A stretch of DNA of 64,000 nucleotides from CAVVSQ01 sp963848825. GTDB lineage: Bacteria; Planctomycetota; Planctomycetia; Gemmatales; Gemmataceae. Position 1 is the first letter of the stretch, and every line of letters begins with the position of its first letter. Positions 57,017 through 64,000 of the stretch are shown piece by piece. The position numbers and the translations under genes were made by a program. The stretch lies in assembly GCA_963848825.1 (NCBI GenBank), contig CAWKFA010000009.1, forward strand, positions 372,001 to 436,000, written 5' to 3'. The notes beneath the pieces were generated by a model. It ran no database searches and was not told the DNA's origin. It saw only the letters and a program-made list of their open reading frames with translations.

Positions 57017-57942
57017 CGCGAGTCTCCAAAAAGCTTACTCAAATAGCGTAGCTCCAGCCATAGCAATAGCAGTGCCAGTGGCATCATGAGCCAACCTGAA
57101 AGATCGTGCGTCACGGTTTGGGCGGTCGCGTTGCCGAAGCCATGATACGCCATACCGGTTGCCGTTATGCGGGCCACATTGGCTACCAGCGCAATGGGCA
57201 CGGCACTGACGACCAGCAACAGGCGATCGACCAGCGGCGCCCTGGTAATGAGGGCCAGCGCCGTAGACAACGCCAGAAAGGTAGATAGCATGCCCAGGCC
57301 GCTACAGGCCTCGGCCACGCCCAATTTCACCTGGTCGATGAGGATAATGTTGCCTTCCGCGATCGCCGGATAGCCGAACGTCTGCAAAAGGTAGGTGCTC
57401 ATCACGGTGGCAAGCCGCCGGAGTGGATAAGCGATGGCGGTCTCGATGGTAAAGGGGAGCGGAATCATAAACGCCAGGAAAGCCAGCGCCGGCCATGACC
57501 AGCGCAGGATGGCTTTCCCTCCCACGAGCAAAACGACCCCAAAAAGCGTTGGCAGCAAGGCCAGGGCATCGAGCGGCTGGATGTCCCGCCGGATGGCGAT
57601 TAAACGAACCGCCACGCCTGCCAAAAGCACAGGAAGCCCCCAGAAACAGGGTTCCCAGGCAACATTCTTGAGCCAGTCGCGGCGGTTCCACAACACCACC
57701 AGCGCGAACACCGGCACCAAAAAGCCGTGCGAGTATTGCGGATCATTGGCCCAGCGCTCGGCCATCGTGTTGAGCGTGGTCCAGAAAGACCAAAGCAAGA
57801 TTACCGACAACAGAGCGACGGCGCCGGCGCCGCGCAGGCGGAGCGCCGCCGGTTTTTCCAGCGCGGGGAGCGACGGAATCAAGGGGAGCAAGTTCATGTC
57901 TTGGCTTTTGTCCGGATACATTCCGCGGCCAGCCGTGGCCAA
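57013..57942 (-). CDS. Exosortase
   Basis: An integral-membrane transpeptidase with eight or so hydrophobic segments. The catalytic cysteine is in GVAEACSGLGMLSTFLALST, the arginine in LVANVARITATGMAYHGFG, and the histidine in VTHDLSGWLMMPLALLLLW, the Cys-Arg-His set of exosortases. The N-terminal region has WANDPQYSHGFLVPVFALVV, a second family mark. Exosortases cut proteins carrying a PEP-CTERM-like tail and attach them to glycan or lipid. It heads the minus-strand locus. Two in-frame ATGs (57897, 57921) compete with the upstream start at 57942; none has a good ribosome site. Confidence 0.9.
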   Translation of the reverse strand: MATAGRGMYPDKSQDMNLLPLIPSLPALEKPAALRLRGAGAVALLSVILLWSFWTTLNTMAERWANDPQYSHGFLVPVFALVVLWNRRDWLKNVAWEPCFWGLPVLLAGVAVRLIAIRRDIQPLDALALLPTLFGVVLLVGGKAILRWSWPALAFLAFMIPLPFTIETAIAYPLRRLATVMSTYLLQTFGYPAIAEGNIILIDQVKLGVAEACSGLGMLSTFLALSTALALITRAPLVDRLLLVVSAVPIALVANVARITATGMAYHGFGNATAQTVTHDLSGWLMMPLALLLLWLELRYLSKLFGDSR

Positions 57943-58277
57943 CCGGTTCGAATGTATATTTTAGGAAACATCCTGCCGATTCCTTGGCCGGGGCTGTTTC
58001 CAAACTGTGGGCATTTTTGCCAGCTAATCGAGTATAAGTCAAAAATGTGCTACAGGCCGGCAATTTCGCTAGTTAGGCCGTTATCCGTGCGACCGGATAA
58101 GTCCCCCGCGCTGCCCAGAAGTTAACGATTTTGCCGATTTTTCTAGCAAAATGCATACCTCAGCCCTACCGATTTCGCCGTTAGCGAATATTTACACGCT
58201 GCCTGCGGATGTTTCCTTTTGGCAACGTAGGGTCCAGCTGAGCAGGCCGCAGGCCAAATTCCCCGTAGAAAATCGCC

Positions 58278-58306
58278 TTGACATGGAGAACCTATGCGGC
58301 TATGGT
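58278..58306 (+). promoter_or_regulatory. Sigma-70-type promoter in the 480-base divergent region
   Basis: TTGACA (58278-58283) and TATGGT (58301-58306) are 17 bases apart, about 115 bases before the gene at 58424. The whole intergenic region 57943-58423 contains no gene that I can support; it must also hold the promoter of the exosortase operon on the other strand, which I could not place. Confidence 0.5.
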
Positions 58307-58423
58307 CCCGCCCCTCACGACGAGTTATCTAGCTGAACGGGTGGGCCGGCACTGCCACGTTTTATTATCCGCCCGCGGCAGCCAGGGGAGGCCCGGGGTT
58401 GTTAATCGAGGAAGGGGAACCTC

Positions 58424-60039
58424 ATGAAATGTCGCATAGTGCGTAAGCCGCGCCTGTCCGTCTGGCTAAAAGGTCTTTGTGTTGTTTTGGGAATGAGCGG
58501 CGGGGCATTGTTCGCCCAGGACAATCATGCTGCCGCCAAGTCCTTTCTCAACAAGGGCACCGTTCATCTGCCGATCCAGATCGATGATCGGGTCCGTCCA
58601 CAGCTTCAGGAAGTTCAACTTTACGTCAAGGACGGCCCGCAAGTCGCCCTGGGTCCTCAAGGAAAAGGTGCCAGCCACCCAGACCTTTTTCACCTACCGC
58701 GCCACCCACGAGGGGGAGTTCTGGTTCAACGTGGTGACCCTCGATCGCACCGGGCGGGCCATTCCGCCGGACGTTACCAAGGAACCGCCCGGCCTCATCG
58801 TCATTATCGACAGCACGCCGCCGCAGGCGGATGCCCAGCTCCTGTCGGCCACCGCGGAAGGTCAGCAGGTCCGCTGCGAAATTCATGATTCCAATCCCGA
58901 CCCGGCCAAAACCCGCTTCTATTATCAGACACGCGACCAGATCTGGCGTTCGCTAGATGCCATGAGCGGCCAGTTGGATACCTTCTGCATTCCGGGCCAG
59001 GCTGCCCTCACCGGCATGATTCGTGTCGTTGCCTGTGATCTCGCCGGCAATACCTCGACACGCGAGTTCAATCTCGCCACATTGCCGACGGCCCTGCCGA
59101 AAAGTGGACTGCAGACGGCCGGCCTGGATAAGTTCGTCCCGGCGCCTCCGGAATTTGTCGCTTCGCCGCCACGCCCGCCACTGCCGCTTGCGGCCATCGA
59201 ACCCATCGAAACCGTAGTTAATAAATTGCCCGTACCAATCCCCACCACGACTTCCATAGTCGAGGCGGCCCGCACGCCCTTTGCGCTCCCCACCGGCCCG
59301 GACATGCGCCCCATACCCGAAATCACCGTGCCGAACGTTGTGCCCCAGGTCGAGGCGCCCGCGAAACGGCATATCGTCAATAATTCCCACGTCTTCCTCA
59401 ACTATGAAGTCGAGCAGACCGGCGTGAGCGGTGTCGGCCGTGTCGAGGTATGGTTTACCCGCGACCTTGGGCAATCTTGGCACAAGCTGGGCGAAGACCT
59501 CAATCGTAAAGGCCAGGCCGAGGTCGATTTGCCGGGCGAAGGCGTCTACGGCGTCACGGTCGTCATTGCCAATGGCCGTGGCTTCGGCGCGACGCCCCCC
59601 TTGCCGGGCAGCGTGCCGGATTACTGGATCGAAGTGGACAACACCAAGCCCCATGCGGAGCTGCTCAACGTACGGTCCAACCCCAATGGGGACGACGGTT
59701 CGCTTCACATCACCTGGACCGCCAAGGACAAAAACCTGCATCCCGAACCAATTGATTTGTATTATGCCGTCAATCGCCAGGGCCCGTGGCAGCCAATCGC
59801 CAAGGGTCTGAAGAATGAAGGCATCTATCGCTGGACGCCGGCGGCCGAAGTTGGCTCCCATGCCTTCATCCGCCTCACGGTACGCGATCAGGCCGGCAAC
59901 ACCGCTTCCTCCGAAAGCGTGCAGCCAGTCCCGCTCGACGATATGTCCCGCCCACGCGGCCGCCTCGTCGGCGTCACCACGGCCCCGCGCACGGTGGTGG
60001 GCACCAGCCCAACGCCCCTTGCCACCTACGGGCAACTAA
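58424..60039 (+). CDS. Secreted protein with Ig-like repeats and a proline-rich middle, frameshifted
   Basis: A signal peptide (VWLKGLCVVLGMSGGALFAQ) and a start with AAAKSFLNKGTVHLPIQIDD are in one frame; a break near 58650 leads to FFTYRATHEGEFWFNVVTLD. The body has extracellular beta-sandwich segments (GMIRVVACDLAGNTSTREFN, SHAFIRLTVRDQAGNTASSE) and a proline-rich spacer (residues about 195-290). VEVWFTRDLGQSWHKLGEDL and KPHAELLNVRSNPNGDDGSL repeat the theme of force or load sensing proteins, but I know no function. The open frame runs on to 60125 through the terminator; one lost base near 60035 would give a natural stop at 60037-60039, which I take as the end. Confidence 0.65.
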
Positions 60040-60058
60040 AAAAACTGTCGACTCGCGC

Positions 60059-60092
60059 AAAAAGCCCACGGCATCGAAGCCGTGGGCTTTTT
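60059..60092 (+). terminator. Rho-independent terminator
   Basis: A 14-base perfect stem (AAAAAGCCCACGGC / GCCGTGGGCTTTTT) encloses the loop ATCGAA. The A-tract/T-tract design makes it usable in both directions. It follows the secreted-protein gene. Confidence 0.92.
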
Positions 60093-60201
60093 GCGTTAAT
60101 CAACGTAAACGTGGCGAACGATTAAGCAAATGGAACTCGAACCGTCGCCCACATCGCGTGTCCTTGTAGTGGCCCACCCGAGAACGTAGAATTCCACCAG
60201 A

Positions 60202-60273
60202 GGGCCTGTAGCTCAACGGCAGAGCAGGGGACTCATAATCCCTTGGTTCAAGGTTCGAATCCTTGCAGGCCCA
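60202..60273 (+). tRNA. tRNA-Met (anticodon CAT)
   Basis: The acceptor stem GGGCCTG pairs with CAGGCCC, the D arm reads GCTCAACGGCAGAGC, the anticodon arm GGGGA-CTCATAA-TCCCT carries CAT, and the T arm has GGTTCGAATCC. The discriminator is A and CCA is not encoded. CAT could be elongator Met or, after lysidine modification, Ile; the GG-CC rich stem does not mark an initiator, whose 1-72 pair would be mismatched. Confidence 0.95.
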
Positions 60274-60595
60274 GTGAGTTACGTCGCTTTCCCGTGCCGC
60301 CATTATTGGCTCATCCAAACCTTTGGATTGGTGTCGTTGGCCCCATAAAGCCATGCGACAAATTCGGGCCAGCGGCCGCCGAAGGTGGAGGCTCGCCCGA
60401 CGAACGTGCCTTCCTTCAGGAACGCTCTTGTTCGCGCTGATTGCTTGCTTACATCATGGATGAGCCACATGTCTCCTCGGTTGGAACGAAAAGGCCACCA
60501 GCGTTGGTAGAATAAAAACTGCTCCTTGGCTTTAGATTTGAAAGTAGGCGTTGATGCTCGATAGAGGTTGCCATAGCCGATGCCTTGACGCGGCC
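60274..60595. other. Region between tRNA-Met and the transposase remnant
   Basis: No firm gene. On the minus strand 60303-60530 encodes WWPFRSNRGDMWLIHDVSKQ and GTFVGRASTFGGRWPEFVAW to a stop at 60303, which reads like the tail of a real protein but has no clear start and is interrupted by the transposase remnant. It may be a gene broken by the insertion, or chance. Confidence 0.3.
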
Positions 60596-62060
60596 ACCTG
60601 CAGTTTCGGCTCGACAAGGCCGAGCTAAAGAATCTTGACAAACCGGTCTTTACGGCCAGCAACATCCGCTACGAGATCAGCGAGCGTGTCCGCGGCATTG
60701 CCCATGGTGGCATCGGCGCAATGCACCTCTTGGCTCGACGCACTAGGCCTCATCGATGATATCGACAAAAAGTTGCACCTGCTCAAAGCTTATCTCCCCT
60801 ACCATAAGTCCGATCACGTTCTTAACTTCGCCTATAACGCGATCTGTGGCGGCACTTGTAAGCAAGAGATGGAGTTGCGTCGCCAGGACGAAGTCTACCT
60901 CGATGCTCTGGGTGCGGAACGCATTCCCGATCCGACCACGGCTGGCGATTTCTGTCGGCGTTTCAAAGAGGCCGACGTTGATACTCTCATCGACATCTTT
61001 AATGGCGTCCGCCAACGCGTCTGGGCTCGGCAGCCAGCGGAATTCTTCGAGTTGGCTCGCATCGACATGGACGGCACCATGGTCGAGACCAGCGGCGAAT
61101 GCAAAGCCGGCATGGATATCTCCCACGATGGCAAGTGGGGCTATCATCCCATCGTTGTGTAGCTGGCTCACACCGGCGAGGTGCTCAAGCATTCTCAATC
61201 GTCCCGGCAATGGCCATTCCCACGAAGGCACGAGGGCGAAGTGGACCGCGTCATGAAAGTCTGCTTGGAAAGCGGCTTCCGCCGCGTGCGGCTGCACGGC
61301 GACACGGATTTAAGCCAAACGAGACATCTGGATCGCTGGACCGACGACCCACGCGTGCAGTTCATCTTCGGCCTGGATTGCACGGCGAATCGCCATTTTT
61401 TGGCTGATGAATTGCCTGGCGTGCAGTGAAACGCTGCACCGTCCGCCACGCTATGACGTCAAAACCGAGCCGCGTGCTCGACCGGATAATTCAAGGAACA
61501 GATCATTCGCGACCGGGAGTTTAAGAACATTGTCCTCCAAAGCGAAGATGTGGCGGAGATGCCGTATCGCCCCGTCGCGTGCCAAAAGACCTATCGGCTC
61601 ATCGTGGTCCGCAAGAACTTGTCGGTCAAGAAAGGGGAGATTCTGCTCTTAGACGACTATCGGTATTTCTTCTATCTGACCAACGATGACGAGAGCTGAG
61701 CGGAGATTGTGTTTGAAGCAATCAGCTCTGCAACCAGGAAAACCTGCACGCACAGCTCAAAGGTTGTGTGTGCGCGCTAACCGCACCGGCCGATACTTTG
61801 GTGAGCAACTGGGCTCATATGGTGATGACCGCCTTGGCCTGGAACATGAAAGCTTGGTGGGCACTGTGGCCGACCGAAACTCCGGGACGCTGACACGAGT
61901 TCGCCATCGTAGCGAAAAAACGATCCTCCTGGGAATGGAGTTCAAGGCATTCCTGAAGCTCTTTATCCATTTTCTCAATCAAATCCTACCTCCAGTCGGC
62001 AACTCATTTATCGCCTCTGGAGTTGGAATGCCTGGCCAGCACTCATTTGCGTACGTCTGA
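60596..62060 (+). mobile_element. Decayed IS1380-type transposase
   Basis: Pieces in several frames add up to one IS1380-family DDE transposase of about 470 residues: FTASNIRYEISERVRGIAHG near the start, LNFAYNAICGGTC, RRQDEVYLDALGAERIPDPT and TAGDFCRRF, the catalytic ARIDMDGTMVETSGECKAGM and DISHDGKWGYHPIVV, then FRRVRLHGDTDLSQTRHLDR, YRLIVVRKNLSVKKGEIL, and the C-terminal LTAPADTLVSNWAHMVMTAL. At least one in-frame stop (TAG near 61160) and several frame breaks are present, so the element is dead as written; sequencing indels may explain part of it. I could not define terminal inverted repeats. Confidence 0.85.
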
Positions 62061-62221
62061 CAACTATGCTGTTGAGAAGAAATACTGCGGATGCGCTATT
62101 CGCGGGCACAAACCCTGCACCGCACCCGTCTAAAGCCAAGAAAGACGCAACGGTCCGCCCCCTTTTTCGGATAGGCTCATAGGGTAATACAGTCGGCTTG
62201 TTTTCTTTTGCCGAGGCGCCC

Positions 62222-63013
62222 ATGGGTCGGATCAAGATCGGTCTTAGTCTGAAGGCACTCGGAATGCCGCTGCGACGTGGTTTGCAGGAGGCCCAGAAGT
62301 TGGGCGTGCGCGGCGTGGAGATCGACGCGACGGGAGATTTTTCGCCACCGGTCTTGTCGCAGACGGGACGGCGCGAGTTGCGCCATCTTCTCCGATCGTA
62401 CGATCTTGAGCTGACCGCCGTGGGCTGCCCGCTCCGCCATGGCCTGGACGTGGCCGAGAAGCAACAAGAGCGGCTCGATTGGGTTCGCGGCGTCCTCAGC
62501 CTGAGTTTTGACCTCGGCGCACGCATGGTGGTCGTGCCGGCATCAAAGTTCCCGCCAAGGAGGACGAACCGCGCAGGCCTGTTGCTCAGGGAATCGCTGA
62601 CAAATCTGGGGCAATACGGTGATCGGGTAGGCGCCCTGCTCTGTTTCGAAACCGGGCCCGATCCCGGTACGGCCCTCAGGGAGTATCTGGAAGGCTTCGA
62701 CGCGGGCAGCCTGGCGGTCAGCTTTAATCCTGGCAACCTGCTCATCGGCGGCCAGGATCCTCACGCGAGCGCACGCGGGTTGGCGAAGCGGCTGGCTTAC
62801 GCCCATGCCACCGATGCCCGTTATGGGAGTGCCGGCAAGGGCGTTCGTGAAGTTCCCCTTGGCCACGGCGACATTGACTGGCTGCAAATGGTCGCCACGT
62901 TCGAGGAAATCGACTACCACGGCTGGTTGGTGGTGGATCAGGAAAGCGGCCCTAACGCGCCTGCCGAAGTCGCGGGGGGCGTTCAGTTGTTGAAACGTTT
63001 GACCGGACTGTAG
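62222..63013 (+). CDS. Xylose-isomerase-like TIM-barrel protein
   Basis: The 263-residue protein is a sugar phosphate isomerase/epimerase-type barrel: GRIKIGLSLKALGMPLRRGL, KLGVRGVEIDATGDFSPP, LDVAEKQQERLDWVRGVLSL, ALLCFETGPDPGTALREYLE with the metal-binding glutamate, SLAVSFNPGNLLIGGQD, YAHATDARYGS and VPLGHGDIDWLQMVATFEE followed by YHGWLVVDQESGPN. The E...D...H...E metal ligands are all visible. Substrates in this superfamily range from sugars to inosose, so none is claimed. I chose the ATG at 62222; another ATG lies at 62198. It stands between the IS remnant and the PSD1 gene. Confidence 0.8.
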   Translation: MGRIKIGLSLKALGMPLRRGLQEAQKLGVRGVEIDATGDFSPPVLSQTGRRELRHLLRSYDLELTAVGCPLRHGLDVAEKQQERLDWVRGVLSLSFDLGARMVVVPASKFPPRRTNRAGLLLRESLTNLGQYGDRVGALLCFETGPDPGTALREYLEGFDAGSLAVSFNPGNLLIGGQDPHASARGLAKRLAYAHATDARYGSAGKGVREVPLGHGDIDWLQMVATFEEIDYHGWLVVDQESGPNAPAEVAGGVQLLKRLTGL

Positions 63014-63230
63014 GTCCTTGTGCACACATCGGACCTCGTCGGGCGCGGAATTTCGCTACAATTTGCTTGTCGCCCATTTCTCATTGATTTATCATAAATT
63101 GCCTGCCTTGTGCCTGCCCAGCCAGGTTGCCGTGGCCTGGGGAAGTAGACCAAAGTTGGGCTCTGGCGAGGTCACGAGCCCTTGCGAACAAGCACGCCGT
63201 CCAGCGCGGCGTTGCATGGAGAAGTAGCCA

Positions 63231-64000
63231 ATGATTGGAATGCGTTTCGGGGCGTGCGCCATGGCCGCCCTACTATTCACGCCACCCCTGAGCGCGGACG
63301 AGAAGATTGAATATAACCGCGACATTCGGCCCATTCTCGCTGAAAACTGCTTTAGCTGTCACGGCCCCGATAGCGCCAGCCGCAAAGCCAAATTGCGTTT
63401 GGACCAATTCGACGCCGCGGTGAAAGCGGGAGCAATAACGCCAGGCAACCCGGCGGCCAGCGAATTGGTGCGGCGCATTGGCACAGTAGACCCCGACGAA
63501 TGCATGCCGCCCCCGCGCACGAAAAAAACACTGACTGGCGTTCAGAAGGACCTGCTCAAACGCTGGATAGCGACGGGGCGGAGTACCAAAGCCACTGGTC
63601 CTTTTTGCCCCCGCGGCGAGCTGCCCTGCCCGAGGTGAAAAATAAGGCATGGGAACGCCAACCAATCGATCGCTTCGTGCTCGCGAAGATGGAAGCGCAT
63701 GGCCTTACGCCGGCACCGGAAGCGGATCGACGGACGTTGATTCGCCGATTGAGCCTTGATCTGACCGGTCTGCCGCCCGCGCCGGCGGAAGTGGAGGCCT
63801 TCGTCGCCGACACGTCAGCGAATTATTACGAGAAGCTGGTAGACCGACTTTTGCAATCGCCTCACTGGGGCGAACACCGCGCCCGGTACTGGCTGGACGC
63901 CGCCCGTTACGCCGATACCCACGGTCTGCATTTTGACAACTATCGCGAAATGTGGTCTTACCGGGATTGGGTCATTGACGCTTTTAATCGCAATCTCACG
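63231..64000 (+). CDS. PSD1/DUF1549 planctomycete cytochrome protein, N-terminal part, one frameshift
   Basis: A signal peptide (FGACAMAALLFTPPLSA) precedes the PSD1 cytochrome domain: IEYNRDIRPILAENCFSCHG with the haem motif CFSCH, then AKLRLDQFDAAVKAGAITPG, and DPDECMPPPRTKKTLTGVQK. After a break near 63585 the DUF1549 domain starts: PIDRFVLAKMEAHGLTPAPE, RRTLIRRLSLDLTGLPPAPA, DRLLQSPHWGEHRARYWLDA and ARYADTHGLHFDNYREMWSY. The frame runs off the window. Such proteins are hallmark, expanded, exported planctomycete proteins, usually followed by a DUF1501 gene. Their physiological role is unknown; breakdown of complex substrates is often suggested. Confidence 0.93.

Noticed and set aside
60100..60354. 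Minus-strand reading frame with KDSNLEPRDYESPALPLSYR
   Set aside because: This is the antisense of tRNA-Met(CAT), a well-known false protein; the tRNA explains the sequence.

Overview
The window looks like chromosome from a planctomycete, most likely of the Gemmataceae. The evidence is family content I recognise by eye: a TIGR03000-type protein with a Cys/Ala-Pro-Val-Cys-rich N-terminus (14.1-14.8 kb), a BBP7-type outer-membrane barrel, a protein with the 'FENLEDRLVP' N-terminal motif, a DUF4159 protein with terpene-cyclase-like repeats, DUF2617, and a PSD1/DUF1549 planctomycete cytochrome at the right edge. Most genes are GC-rich (about 60-65%). No database search was possible, so all family names rest on motif recognition.

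Layout. 0-3.4 kb: a GT39 glycosyltransferase (cut by the left edge), a DapA-family aldolase, epoxyqueuosine reductase, and a small class II cytochrome c. 3.5-5.5 kb: a two-gene thiamine-diphosphate decarboxylase, directly followed by an RHS-repeat fragment and an AT-richer orphan gene that look transferred. 5.8-15.6 kb: housekeeping and membrane genes (GspF-like, DUF309, LON domain, PrpD, DUF420, ScpB, APC permease, a tandem pair of related membrane proteins, TIGR03000, DUF2617). 15.9-21.2 kb: lysine 2,3-aminomutase, two ATP-grasp ligases and an M32 carboxypeptidase in one direction, a plausible but uncharacterised beta-lysine conjugation cluster. 21.2-28.7 kb: surface proteins, Uma2, two Gfo/Idh/MocA oxidoreductases and an alpha/beta hydrolase. 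28.9-30.4 kb: thiC under a clear TPP riboswitch. 30.5-37.7 kb: DUF4159 protein, LarA-like enzyme, secreted and lipoprotein genes, a Ser/Thr kinase and a TPR protein. 37.9-43.4 kb: an RNA-decay group (HD/OB nuclease, RNase R, ABC-F) and a DCC-family protein. 43.5-57.9 kb: a twelve-gene exopolysaccharide/exosortase locus on the minus strand. 58.4-64 kb: a secreted repeat protein, tRNA-Met(CAT), a decayed IS1380-type transposase, a TIM-barrel protein and the start of a PSD1/DUF1549 protein.

The polysaccharide locus reads as one pathway: exosortase, Wzc-type chain-length/tyrosine kinase protein, EpsI, priming sugar transferase, O-antigen-ligase-like protein, WecC and WecB (UDP-ManNAcA supply), four glycosyltransferases and one phytanoyl-CoA-dioxygenase-like protein. 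Many junctions overlap by 1-4 bases, which suggests co-transcription.

Two families of palindromic intergenic repeats occur: GGGGTCAGACCCC-centred at 2.7 and 12.2 kb, and GGTGGGTCA...TGACCCACC at 37.8 and 43.5 kb. The second family supplies the stop codons of two genes.

A caution for every coordinate: about two dozen conserved genes are broken by frameshifts that mostly look like loss of one base in short G/C runs, while others (RNase R, WecC, ThiC, the permease) are intact. This is best explained by residual sequencing indels, so I give whole-gene spans across frameshifts and mark them as such.
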